A DNA stretch of 64,000 nt, from contig NZ_JADIKJ010000005.1 in assembly GCF_044904675.1 (NCBI RefSeq), positions 124,001 through 188,000 of the forward strand. Direction: 5' to 3'. The translations under genes and the position numbers were made by a program. This stretch comes from Dyella_B jejuensis (GTDB lineage Bacteria; Pseudomonadota; Gammaproteobacteria; Xanthomonadales; Rhodanobacteraceae). Under the pieces are notes generated by a model. It was not told the DNA's origin. It ran no database searches and worked only from the letters and a program-made list of their open reading frames with translations. Below, piece by piece: positions 46,701 to 54,765 of this stretch (position 1 is the first letter of the stretch; the number at the start of each line of letters is the position of its first letter).

Positions 46701-48211
46701 CGATCGAACAGGGGACGCACCTGGCGCGACATGGCCGCGACGGGCGTGTCGTCACCCATCGAACCGGTGGCTTCCGCTTCCAGTTCCGCGATGACCTTCA
46801 ATACGGTCTCGCGTTCTTCGCGCGAAAGACCATACAGTTTCTGGTAGCAACGCAACTGACCCGCCGCCAACGGCTCGGCCGCCAGCGAAGGGTCGATCAG
46901 GTCCGACTCCAGGTAGCTCACGCCGCCGCGCAGCCAATCGCGATAAGGCGCACGCTTGCGGTTGATTTCATCGATATCGGCATCGCGCAGCAGGCGGCGC
47001 GCGACGAAGTCCACGGCGATCATTTCACCGGGCGCGAGGCGACCCTTGGCAACCACGTGCGCGCTGGGCACATCCCATAGGCCAGCTTCGGACGCGACGA
47101 TCAGGTGATTGTCGTCGGACAAGGCCCAGCGTGCCGGACGCAGCCCATTGCGATCGAGCGTACACGCCGCGTAACGGCCGTCGCACATCACCAGGCCGGC
47201 CGGCCCATCCCAAGGCTCGCTGTGCAGTGCGTAGTATTCGTAGAACGCTGCCAGGTCCTCGTCGATGCCTTCGCGCGCGGCAAACGCCGGCGGCACCAGC
47301 ACGCGCATCGCGGCGAGCAGGTCCAGGCCACCCGCCAGCAATAGCTCCAGTGCATTGTCGAGGCTTTCCGAGTCCGAGCCCGACTGGCGCACGAACGGGC
47401 CGATGTCGCCCAGTTCCACCAGCGGTGAACGCCAGATTTCCGCGCGCGTCTGCATCCAGCGGCGATTGGCGCGAATGGTGTTGATCTCGCCGTTATGCGC
47501 CAGCAGCCGGAATGGCTGCGCCAGTCGCCACTGTGGCGTGGTGTTGGTGGAGAAGCGCTGGTGGAACACCACCGCGTCCGCGACCAGCGCCGGATGCCGC
47601 AGATCGTCAAACACCTCGCGCAGGCGCCCCGGCGCGGCCATCGCCTTGTAGCCGATTACCTGCGCGGACAACGACACCACGTAGAACTGCGGATCGTCGA
47701 GCAGCGCGGTCTCGGCGCGGCGCCGCGCACGGAACAAGGCGCGTTCGAAGCCGGCATCGTCCATGTCGCCGGCGGCATCGACGAAGATCTGCCGCACCTG
47801 TGGCCGGGCCGCGGCCGCCAGCGGACCGCAGGCTTGCGCATTCACCGCCACTTCGCGCCAGCCGGCCACGCGCAGGCCTTCTTCAATGATGTAGCGCTCC
47901 AGCACCTTGGCGGGCTCGCCATCCGCCGCATCGAGGAACACCAGCCCGGCGGCGAAACGATCGCCCAGCGGCATGCCCGCTTCCAACGCCAGCGTGCGCA
48001 GCCAGGCCTTCGGATGATGGATCAGTACGCCGCAGCCGTCGCCGCTGACGCCATCGGCATTCACGCCGCCGCGATGGGAAAGTTTGGCCAGTGCCTCGAA
48101 CGCTGTATCGACGATCCATTTGCTGGCGCGGCCATCGATCTGGGCAACCAGGCCAAAGCCGCAGCTATCGTGTTCAAAACTGGCGTCGTACAAACGTGGT
48201 GCCACCGACAT
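43775..48211 (-). CDS. gltB: Glutamate synthase large subunit GltB
   Basis: Alpha subunit converting glutamine plus 2-oxoglutarate to two glutamates (GOGAT, nitrogen assimilation). It has 1478 aa. A 16-residue propeptide precedes the catalytic Cys17 (HDSCGFG) of the type II glutaminase domain (to about 400). The central and FMN-binding synthase domains follow (about 800-1200, with SAGMSLGALSPEAHEAL and SGHDGGTGASPL). The 3Fe-4S ligands are Cys1099, Cys1105 and Cys1110. A C-terminal GXGXG beta-helix domain follows. A palindrome about 100 bp upstream may be its operator. Confidence 0.98.
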   Translation of the reverse strand: MSVAPRLYDASFEHDSCGFGLVAQIDGRASKWIVDTAFEALAKLSHRGGVNADGVSGDGCGVLIHHPKAWLRTLALEAGMPLGDRFAAGLVFLDAADGEPAKVLERYIIEEGLRVAGWREVAVNAQACGPLAAAARPQVRQIFVDAAGDMDDAGFERALFRARRRAETALLDDPQFYVVSLSAQVIGYKAMAAPGRLREVFDDLRHPALVADAVVFHQRFSTNTTPQWRLAQPFRLLAHNGEINTIRANRRWMQTRAEIWRSPLVELGDIGPFVRQSGSDSESLDNALELLLAGGLDLLAAMRVLVPPAFAAREGIDEDLAAFYEYYALHSEPWDGPAGLVMCDGRYAACTLDRNGLRPARWALSDDNHLIVASEAGLWDVPSAHVVAKGRLAPGEMIAVDFVARRLLRDADIDEINRKRAPYRDWLRGGVSYLESDLIDPSLAAEPLAAGQLRCYQKLYGLSREERETVLKVIAELEAEATGSMGDDTPVAAMSRQVRPLFDRFRQAFAQVTNPPIDPLREKLVMSLVTQIGPEGNVFDLKPENARQILINSPILSQRKLRQLLAMPQYVEAPRFDLMYAPEEGLQAALRRLCHDVAQAVRNGCALVFLSDRYPQRDRLPIHSLLATGAVHAHLIDEGLRCQCNIVVETATPRDPHQFACLIGFGATAIYPWLAYQSLFELGREGHIEGDRQEIGRSYRRGIRKGLLKILSKMGISTVAGYRGAQLFEIIGLAPEVVALCFPGTPSRIGGAGFAELEHEQRLLAAEAWNEALPLRAGGLYKYVHGGEYHMYNPDVIGSLQKAVRTGKPDDYRAYAEVVDHRPPSALRDLLGLKLAATPLPLQEVEPAAAILKRFDSAGMSLGALSPEAHEALAIAMNRLGARSNSGEGGEDPARYGTERASKIKQVASGRFGVTPAYLVNAEVLQIKVAQGAKPGEGGQLPGHKVDATIARLRYARPGIGLISPPPHHDIYSIEDLAELIHDLKEVNPAALVSVKLVSHAGVGTVAAGVVKAGADLITVSGHDGGTGASPLTSIKYAGTPWELGLAETQQTLRRNDLRGRVRLQTDGGLKTGLDVIKAALLGAESFGFGTGPMVALGCKYLRICHLNNCATGVATQHPVLRKDHFIGLPEMVMNYFSFIAEDVRAHLARLGVRTLGEIVGRTDLLEQLEGGTPVQDKLDLTPLIDGAGLSARSDFACTLARNPMRDEAELASRIDADTADAVVNKGGGSFAYRITNTDRAIGARLSGEVARRYGDHGMDAHPIELKLEGAAGQSLGAWNAGGVHIELVGEANDGVGKGMAGGRIVVRPPADAPYASQDAAIIGNTCLYGATDGELYAAGRAGERFAVRNSGALAVVEGAGDHCCEYMTGGVVAVLGKVGLNFGAGMTGGFAYVLDLERDFVDCYNHELVDILRISPEGMENYMQHLRKLVTRHVELTGSDWGRQILRDFRGLQYKFWLVKPKAASLAVLAEELRRAA

Positions 48212-48312
48212 GATCGAAAAACCTCTTGGCTTGCTCCGGCTGGCTGGGGGCGCAAACAGCCTGCCGTCGAAGGAACGGCAAGCAGCGCGGTGAGGGCTTA
48301 CGGCCCGACTTT

Positions 48313-48329
48313 ACGCACAAGTTGTGCGT
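48313..48329. promoter_or_regulatory. Perfect palindrome upstream of gltB (candidate operator)
   Basis: ACGCACAA-G-TTGTGCGT, an exact 8+8 inverted repeat with a 1-nt centre, in the 274-bp region between divergent gltB and envC. It is 102 bp upstream of the gltB start and 157 bp upstream of envC. The size suits a homodimeric helix-turn-helix regulator. There is no T-run, so it is not a terminator. The regulator is unknown. Confidence 0.45.
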
Positions 48330-48485
48330 CGCGTCAAAGCCGCCTAGACGTCCAAATGAAAAAGACCGTCGCGGCGTGACAGTGCGCGCTAACAGACCAG
48401 TTGCGCGGCAAAGGCTGCCAGAGCGCTTGGCGGCGCCATCCGCGGCATCTCGCCGGATGAGGCCAGCTCCGACATAATCGCCTGC

Positions 48486-49688
48486 ATGCCGACCCATTCC
48501 CGAACCTTGCGCCTGCTCGCTTTCCCGCTTATCGCCTGCGCGATAACCCTTTCCACCACTGCGCTGGCGCCGGTCCAGGCGGCGCAGGACGCCAAAGGCC
48601 AGGCCGAACAGGCGCAAGCCCGGCAACAGCTGGCCGAGCTGCGCGCCAAGATGCAGGCACTGGCCAAGGAACAGGCCGACACAGCCGCTCGCCGCGACAG
48701 CGCGAACGCCACGTTGGCCAGGCAATCGGATGCGGTAGCCGCTGCCGCTCGCGCCGTGCGCGACACCGATGCGCAGATCGCCGCCAAGCAGCAACAGCTG
48801 GATCAGTTGCAAACGCAACGAACAGAGCTGGACAAGAACCTGGATAGCCAGCGCGCCGCCATCGCCGACCTCCTTCGCGCCACCTATGCGGTCGGCCAAG
48901 GTTCGGACCTGCGCCTGCTGCTCGGCGACGAAAACATCGCGCGCATTGCGCGCTCGCTCGCCTATTCGAAATATTTCCAGCAGGATCGCCTGCAGAAGGT
49001 CCAGCAATTGATGGCGGAGCTGACCAAGCTGCAGGATCTGCAAAACCAGATCACCATCGAACAACAAGCCTTGCAGGCAACCCGCGCGCAACGCCAGCAA
49101 CAGGCCAGCGCATTGGAACAGCAGCGCAAGACGCAACAACAGCTGGCCGGCCAGATCGACGCGCAATACAAGAACCAGGCGCAGAAGCTGGCGGCAATGA
49201 AGCAGAACGCGCAAGCGCTGGACGAATTGCTGGCCAAGCTGCAGAAAGCGATCGACGAAGCCGCCCGCGAAGCGGCGCGCAAAGCCCGCGCCAATCCCAC
49301 CGTACCAGGCGGCCCGGGCAAGATCCCGACTAACATCCGCGGCAATTTGCCCTGGCCGGCGGCCGGCGCGGTGCACAGCTTCGGCAATGGCGTGCTGATT
49401 GCCGCGCCGCGCGGCAGCGAAGTTCATGCCGTAGCTGCCGGCCGGGTGGTTTACGCGCATTTCATGCGCGGCTACGGGCAATTGATCATCCTCAGCCATG
49501 GCGACGGCTGGCTCAGCATGTACGGCAACAACGAAACCCTGCTGCACGGGGTCGGAGACGACGTCGCCGCCGGCCAGGCGTTGGGTACCGCCATGCTTAC
49601 CACCAGCGATAGCACCGGCGTGTACTTCGAACTCCGTCACGACGGCAAGCCGGTCGATCCGCGAACCTGGCTCAGCCAGCGCCGGTGA
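48486..49688 (+). CDS. envC: Murein hydrolase activator EnvC (degenerate M23/LytM)
   Basis: Periplasmic activator of amidases during septal peptidoglycan splitting. It has 400 aa: a signal peptide (about 1-32, ending VQAAQ), a long Gln/Ala-rich coiled coil (about 35-275), and a C-terminal LytM domain (about 300-397). The metal-binding HxxxD of active M23 peptidases is absent (the site reads FGNGVLIAAPRGSEVHA), as in EnvC, while HGDGWLSMYGNNE and VYFELRHDGKPVDP are kept. The ctpA gene follows in the same direction, an arrangement common in related genomes. Confidence 0.93.
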   Translation: MPTHSRTLRLLAFPLIACAITLSTTALAPVQAAQDAKGQAEQAQARQQLAELRAKMQALAKEQADTAARRDSANATLARQSDAVAAAARAVRDTDAQIAAKQQQLDQLQTQRTELDKNLDSQRAAIADLLRATYAVGQGSDLRLLLGDENIARIARSLAYSKYFQQDRLQKVQQLMAELTKLQDLQNQITIEQQALQATRAQRQQQASALEQQRKTQQQLAGQIDAQYKNQAQKLAAMKQNAQALDELLAKLQKAIDEAAREAARKARANPTVPGGPGKIPTNIRGNLPWPAAGAVHSFGNGVLIAAPRGSEVHAVAAGRVVYAHFMRGYGQLIILSHGDGWLSMYGNNETLLHGVGDDVAAGQALGTAMLTTSDSTGVYFELRHDGKPVDPRTWLSQRR

Positions 49689-49845
49689 TCGAAGCACAGC
49701 GACCGTCCGAGCGTCCAGGCAGGCAGCCGAAACGTTTCGAAAACATTCCCGCAAGCAAGATCGGCGTATTCTTTCAAGGTTGAATTCCGGTCGCTCGTGG
49801 CGGTCTCAACGCCGCCATCACATCTTTTCCAGTGGAGTTTGCCCC

Positions 49846-51207
49846 ATGCGTTTTCCCCGCCATTGCCTGCTCGCCCTCTTGCTGGCGGCACCTTTGCTGC
49901 AGGCGCAGGCGGCGCCGGATACGGCAGCGGCCGGTAGCGACGACGCACCGGCAACGGCATCGAGCAGCGCCGCGCCGGCCGACCAGGTGGATATGGATGA
50001 CGTGCGCAATTTTGCCCACGTCTATCAGATCATCCGCCAGGCCTACGTGGAAAAGGTCGATAACAAGACCCTGATGAACGACGCGATCAAGGGCATGCTC
50101 GCCGGCCTGGACCCGCATAGCGCCTACCTCGACAAGGAAGGCCTGCAGGAACTCAACGAGGACACCACCGGACAGTATGGCGGCCTCGGTATCGAGGTAA
50201 TGGAAGACAACGGCCTGCTGCGGATTGTCTCGCCGATCGACGATACCCCCGCCTCGCGCGCCGGCATCAAGCCCGGCGATGTGATCACCGCGATCAACGG
50301 CAAGATGGTCGACACCGACAATATCGACAGCATGTTCGATGCCTTGCGCGGCGACCCCGGCACCAAGGTCACCCTGGGCATCCTGCATGAGAAGGCGGAC
50401 CAGCCGGTCAGCATGACCATGACCCGCGAACGCATCTCCATGACCAGCGTGAAAGTGCGCGAGCTTGAACCGGGCTATGCGTACATCCGCATCAGCCAGT
50501 TCCAGGACGACACGGCCAGCGACCTGGAACGGAAGCTGGGCGATCTCCTGAAGAAGAACGGTCCGCAGAAAGGCGCGGTCCTGGACCTGCGCTCCAATCC
50601 CGGCGGATTGCTTACCGCGGCAGTGGCCGTTAGCGACGATTTCCTCGATGCGGGTATCATCGTTACCACGCGCGGACGCCTGCCCGATGCCAACCTCTCC
50701 TTCTCGGCGCACCCGGGCGACCTGCTGAACGGAGCGCCGATGGTGTTGCTCACCGACAACGGCACTGCCTCGGCGGCAGAAATCGTTTCCGGCGCGCTGA
50801 AGGATAATCATCGCGCGCTGGTCGTCGGTCGCCGTACCTTCGGCAAGGGCGTGGTGCAAACGGTACTGCCGCTCGATGCCGACCATGCGGTGAAACTCAC
50901 CACCGCGCGTTACTACACGCCCAATGGCACGTCGATCCAGGCCGAAGGCATCAAGCCGGATATCGCGCTGGCGGACCTGGCCGTATCCAAAGTGGACGAC
51001 TCGCAGGAGCCCATCAGTTCCGAAGCCGACCTGCCACATCATCTCGCCAATGAAGTCGCCTCGACCGGCGGCAACATCAACAACGATGGCAGCGCGGAAA
51101 ACGCCAAGCTGGCGACCAGCGACTACGCCTTGTCGCAGGCCCTGAATGTCCTGAAGGGATTGGCGCTACGCCACGACGCCGGATTGCCTGCCGCCGCCGC
51201 GCGCTGA
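49846..51207 (+). CDS. ctpA: S41 family carboxy-terminal processing protease CtpA
   Basis: Periplasmic serine protease of 453 aa. The signal peptide ends at about residue 22 (LLQAQA). The N-terminal helical part has YVEKVDNKTLMNDAIKGML, and a PDZ domain lies at about 100-190 (GLGIEV, GIKPGDVITAINGK). The S41 catalytic domain has the Ser-Lys dyad Ser309 (NGTASAAEI) and Lys334 (TFGKGVVQT), the standard 25-residue spacing. ATG 49846 was chosen because the signal peptide starts there and GTGGAG stands upstream; the longer frame overlaps envC. In related bacteria it acts with a lipoprotein adaptor on murein hydrolases. Confidence 0.95.
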   Translation: MRFPRHCLLALLLAAPLLQAQAAPDTAAAGSDDAPATASSSAAPADQVDMDDVRNFAHVYQIIRQAYVEKVDNKTLMNDAIKGMLAGLDPHSAYLDKEGLQELNEDTTGQYGGLGIEVMEDNGLLRIVSPIDDTPASRAGIKPGDVITAINGKMVDTDNIDSMFDALRGDPGTKVTLGILHEKADQPVSMTMTRERISMTSVKVRELEPGYAYIRISQFQDDTASDLERKLGDLLKKNGPQKGAVLDLRSNPGGLLTAAVAVSDDFLDAGIIVTTRGRLPDANLSFSAHPGDLLNGAPMVLLTDNGTASAAEIVSGALKDNHRALVVGRRTFGKGVVQTVLPLDADHAVKLTTARYYTPNGTSIQAEGIKPDIALADLAVSKVDDSQEPISSEADLPHHLANEVASTGGNINNDGSAENAKLATSDYALSQALNVLKGLALRHDAGLPAAAAR

Positions 51208-51369
51208 GGCAGGCGCATCAAAGAACGGCCCGTTGCGTTCGCCTCCTCGCCGAGAAAAGGCCCGCTGGGGAAAGGATTGGGGCGAAGCGCGATGCCTTGC
51301 CTTGACCTATTTTCAGGCTGTCTGTTCTGGGGCAGCCGGATGCCAATCTTCATCGCAAGGTTGCCCCAA

Positions 51370-51535
51370 CCCTCTCCCCCGAAAGGGAGAGGGTGTCAGC
51401 TTGCGGGCCGTCGCCTTCCTTCTCCAGAGAGCGGGAGTTGAAATTCGCGAGGCCACCAACGCCCTTCCTGCTCTCCCCTGCGGGGAGAGGATGAGGTGAG
51501 GGGGAAACCTCGCGACAGAACCCATGCAAAGCAGT
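51370..51535. repeat. REP-like palindromic repeat cluster
   Basis: Two palindromes, CCCTCTCCC / GGGAGAGGG (51370-51393) and CTCTCCCC-TGC-GGGGAGAG (51471-51489). They are followed by ATGAGGTGAGGGGGAAACCT and CGCGACAGA, the same modules as at 24401-24503 in altered order. The cluster lies in the 407-bp gap between convergent ctpA and the third TonB receptor. No gene was seen in this gap, and no other terminator is evident, so the palindromes may end both transcripts. Confidence 0.75.
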
Positions 51536-51614
51536 ACTTTGATGGCGCTTTGCCGCAAGATCCAGCTCTCTGCACGAAGGAGCAAGGCGTTGAATTGCGA
51601 AGCACGCCGTTTGC

Positions 51615-53837
51615 TTAGAAATCTTTCTGCAAGGTCAGGAACAAACCCCGCCGCGGCCCATATTGCGGTGCGCCGACACCAACGCCGGTACCGCTGCGCA
51701 GTTCATACGTGCGGTCCAGCGCATTGATCAGCGCCAGCTGCGTGTGCAGCTTGCCAAAGCTGTCGAAATTGAAATCGTGGGAGACGTTGAGGTTGAGCTG
51801 GAAGTAGTACGGCAGCGACAGGCCATTGGGCGTCAAGCCATCTTCGCGCAGGCCGCTGCCGAAAATGTAATCCGCGCCGACCTTGGTGGTATCGGTAATG
51901 GCGTAGTTCATGCCACCGGACGAGGTGAGCTTCTGGTCGTGGTCGAGGTGGATGTAGTTGTCGGCGATATAGGCCAGCTCGTCCGGCTGGAAGTTGTACT
52001 GGCTGGTGATGACGTCCTTGCCCATGGCGCGGTTGTACGCGAAGTTGAAGTAGGCCGACACCGGACCATGGTTGTAGGTCAGGCTGAATTCGTCGCCGCG
52101 TACCCGGCCGTACTTGTAGTTGAAGGTGGAATACACCAGCGCCGTGCCAAACTGTCCTTCATCCTGCAAGCGATCCACCCTGCGGTAGTAAGAATCCAGG
52201 CCCACGGTCCAATCCGAACCGATGTTCTGCGAGATACCCACGTCGAAATAATTCGAGCGTTCCGCCAGCGGCGTGTTGTTGCCGTAATTCTTCACCGCGT
52301 TGGTGGTGTTGGCGAACGCCACGATGTCTTCGTTGGAAATAAGCTCGGTCTGCGGTGGCGTGAAATAGCGCGAGTAGCCCGCATGCAAGGCCGTGCTGCT
52401 GGTAGCCTGCCATACCACGCCCACGCGCGGGCTCAGCTGGCTCTCCTCGCGGAACGCAGTGTATTGATCGCCGCGCAGGCCGTAGTTGAGCGTCCAGTTG
52501 TCGTTGATATCCCACTCATCCTGCAGATACGCCGCGTAGGTCTTGGCGGTGACCGTGGTGCCCGTGAAGATGTTGAACGGCACGGTGCTCGCCTGGCTGC
52601 CATCCGGGTTGGCCGGAAAAACCAGCGAATTGGTATTGGTGTAGGCGCGGTCGTACTCGCCATACAAGCCATAGCGCAAGGTATGCGAGCCGCCCCAGGG
52701 CATCGCGAAATCGGCCTGCAAGGTAGACGCACGGTCGCCCTGGTTGATCTGTCCCGCGACACCGTTGAACATCAGGTCGCCGATGTCGTCGGGGTAATAC
52801 TGCAAGCCGCTGAAACGCTGTCCCACCGACACCTGGTAGTTGGTATCGCCGAACTTGCCTTGCAGTGCCAGATTGCCGAAACGGGTCTGCTCGTCCTGCT
52901 GCTCGTTGAGGTTGGCGGCATTGAAGTTGGTCACGTCCAGATAACCGAACTGCGGCGTGCCCGCGTTCGGGTTGTTCGGAATCTGGAAGCGGTTGTTGGT
53001 CATGCCGAACATGAAGCTCAGGCGCGTATCGTTGTCGATCAGGTAGGACACGTCGCCGAAGGCCTTGACCTGGTTGGTGTGGTCGTGGATCGGATCGCGG
53101 CTGGGGGTCGGATTCTCGATGCCGATATTGTTTTCCAGGTAGTTGGCGGTGAAGAAGTAACTCCACTTGCCGCTGTTGCCCCAGAACGAAGCGTTGGGGT
53201 TGACGGTGCCGAACGAGCCGCCGGTGATGCCCACGCTGCCACCGTTGCCGAGATCCGCGCCACTCTTGGTGGTGATGTCCACCACCGCCGCGGTGCGTTC
53301 GCCATACTGCGCCGGCAACGCGCCATCGAGCAGCTTCACGCTCTGGATGGTGCGTGCGTCCAGGGTCTGGCCGAAACCGGAGATCGACTCGGGAATCATG
53401 ATGCCGTTGATGCGGTATTGCAGGTTGGCGTGATCGCCGCGCACGTGCAGCTGGCCATAGGAATCCTGCACCACGCCCGGCGCCTGCAGCAGTACCTGGT
53501 TCATCGGCGTGGCATCGCCCAGCGGCAATGCCTGGATGTTTTGCGCGGTGATCACGTACTGGCTGCTGCCGGTATCCGGCGACAGACTGTTGCGTGCCTC
53601 ATCCAGCGCGGCGGAAACCGTCACCGCGCCAAGCTGCTTTACCTTTGTGCGGCGATTGCCCGAATCGTCATTGCTGGCCGTGGCGCCATCGGTATCGGCA
53701 GCGGGCTGCTGCGTGGCGGCGTTGGCCGAAACGGCAGGGGAAACTGGCGGAGCAACAGGAATGTTGGGCGCGGCGGCGTGACTGGCGAGGGCATACAACG
53801 CGAGGCCAAGGCCGAGGGCAAGCGGGGTCAATTTCAT
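51615..53837 (-). CDS. TonB-dependent receptor, probably Zur-regulated (zinc-type)
   Basis: 740 aa outer-membrane receptor, smaller than the other two. The signal peptide ends near residue 22 (ALASHAAA). An Ala/Pro linker precedes the TonB box region (GAVTVSAAL). The plug (about 75-210) has LHVRGDHANLQYRINGIMIPES and the barrel ends LFLTLQKDF. His/Asp-rich patches occur in predicted loops (DPIHDHTNQ, YIHLDHDQKL). A perfect Zur-type palindrome 43 bp upstream suggests zinc repression, making a zinc or metallophore receptor the best guess, by inference. ATG 53837 is preferred to TTG 53855. Confidence 0.92.
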   Translation of the reverse strand: MKLTPLALGLGLALYALASHAAAPNIPVAPPVSPAVSANAATQQPAADTDGATASNDDSGNRRTKVKQLGAVTVSAALDEARNSLSPDTGSSQYVITAQNIQALPLGDATPMNQVLLQAPGVVQDSYGQLHVRGDHANLQYRINGIMIPESISGFGQTLDARTIQSVKLLDGALPAQYGERTAAVVDITTKSGADLGNGGSVGITGGSFGTVNPNASFWGNSGKWSYFFTANYLENNIGIENPTPSRDPIHDHTNQVKAFGDVSYLIDNDTRLSFMFGMTNNRFQIPNNPNAGTPQFGYLDVTNFNAANLNEQQDEQTRFGNLALQGKFGDTNYQVSVGQRFSGLQYYPDDIGDLMFNGVAGQINQGDRASTLQADFAMPWGGSHTLRYGLYGEYDRAYTNTNSLVFPANPDGSQASTVPFNIFTGTTVTAKTYAAYLQDEWDINDNWTLNYGLRGDQYTAFREESQLSPRVGVVWQATSSTALHAGYSRYFTPPQTELISNEDIVAFANTTNAVKNYGNNTPLAERSNYFDVGISQNIGSDWTVGLDSYYRRVDRLQDEGQFGTALVYSTFNYKYGRVRGDEFSLTYNHGPVSAYFNFAYNRAMGKDVITSQYNFQPDELAYIADNYIHLDHDQKLTSSGGMNYAITDTTKVGADYIFGSGLREDGLTPNGLSLPYYFQLNLNVSHDFNFDSFGKLHTQLALINALDRTYELRSGTGVGVGAPQYGPRRGLFLTLQKDF

Positions 53838-53879
53838 GCAGAAGGGTTCCGGCAAGCATGGATCGGGACGGGCAGTTGC

Positions 53880-53897
53880 GAAATGTTATAACATTTC
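53880..53897 (-). promoter_or_regulatory. Zur-like operator in front of the third TonB receptor
   Basis: The exact 18-bp palindrome GAAATGTTATAACATTTC lies 43 bp upstream of the receptor ATG on the minus strand. Its half-sites GAAATGTTAT / ATAACATTTC are those of proteobacterial Zur boxes as described in comparative studies of zinc regulons; the spacing between halves is the compact form. It contains TATAAC, so it probably overlaps the -10 element. Zur with zinc bound would block transcription. Confidence 0.65.
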
Positions 53898-54019
53898 CCT
53901 TACGCCGTAACGACCGTCCCAGAAGTCATGCCTGCCGATGCGCAAGTTCATGCCGCCCTCATCAGGGCTCGACCGGGCCGGTCTATGATCCTCGGATGTT
54001 CCACCTCATGGAGCGCGGC

Positions 54020-54691
54020 ATGACCGAGCCCAATCCGATCGGACCGCGCAACCTCCCCGCGGTGGTCCAGCCGGACGAATCGAGCAGCCGGGTCGCCCAG
54101 GCGATTCTCGATTTCGTCAGCCAGATTCCTGACAGCAAGGTCCACAGCCATCTCGATCCGGAGATGGAGGCGCGCCGGCTGGCCAATCGCGCGGCCCAGC
54201 GCGCGGCCCTGACGGCAGGCACGCTGGCGCTGCCGCCCGGTCCGCTGGGCTGGCTGACGATCCTGCCGGAGCTGGTTTCGATCTGGAAAATCCAGGCGCA
54301 ACTGGTCAGCGATATCGCCGCCGCCTATGGCCGGCACGCGGAACTGGGCCGCGAACAGATGTTGTGGTGCCTGTTCCGGCATACGTCCGCGCAAGCGTTC
54401 CGCGATCTGGTGGTGCGCCTTGGCGACCGGCTGATTTTCCGGCGCCTGTCCTACGGCGTGATCGAACGCATCGCCAAGCAGATCGGCCTCAAGGTGACCC
54501 AGCGCGCGCTAGGTGAAGGACTCTCGCGCTGGATGCCGGTAATCGGCGCGATCGGCGTCGGTGGCTACGCCTATTACGACACGCGCCAGGTTGCCGCCAC
54601 CACGATCGCCATGCTGAAGAGCGAAATCGGCATGGCCGATGACGACACGCCCGCGCCGAGCGCTTCGCAAGCGATCATGCGCACACATTGA
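54020..54691 (+). CDS. EcsC-like hypothetical protein
   Basis: 223 aa. Amphipathic and hydrophobic segments LPPGPLGWLTILPELVSIWKI (broken here by helix ends) and WMPVIGAIGVGGYAYYDTR give it the look of the EcsC family, in which a similar Pro-Val-Gly-Ala stretch precedes the C-terminus. Assignment is tentative and function unknown. Three in-frame ATGs (53996, 54008, 54020) exist; 54020 has GGAG 6 nt upstream and is chosen. It is divergent from the TonB receptor, so the Zur palindrome is also about 120 bp upstream of this gene. Confidence 0.6.
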   Translation: MTEPNPIGPRNLPAVVQPDESSSRVAQAILDFVSQIPDSKVHSHLDPEMEARRLANRAAQRAALTAGTLALPPGPLGWLTILPELVSIWKIQAQLVSDIAAAYGRHAELGREQMLWCLFRHTSAQAFRDLVVRLGDRLIFRRLSYGVIERIAKQIGLKVTQRALGEGLSRWMPVIGAIGVGGYAYYDTRQVAATTIAMLKSEIGMADDDTPAPSASQAIMRTH

Positions 54692-54765
54692 TGCTGCGCC
54701 GGATGACGGCGCGCCGGCTTTGCGTCAAGCTGCGCGGCGTCTTGGTTACTGCGCGGAGCCGCTGC

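Noticed and set aside
45749..47080. 443-codon frame antisense to gltB
   Set aside because: Shadow frame with arbitrary composition and no conserved motifs.
51663..53891. 742-codon open frame antisense to the third TonB receptor
   Set aside because: It mirrors the receptor over its whole length with low-complexity composition. Such shadows are common opposite high-GC genes, and it has no ribosome site.
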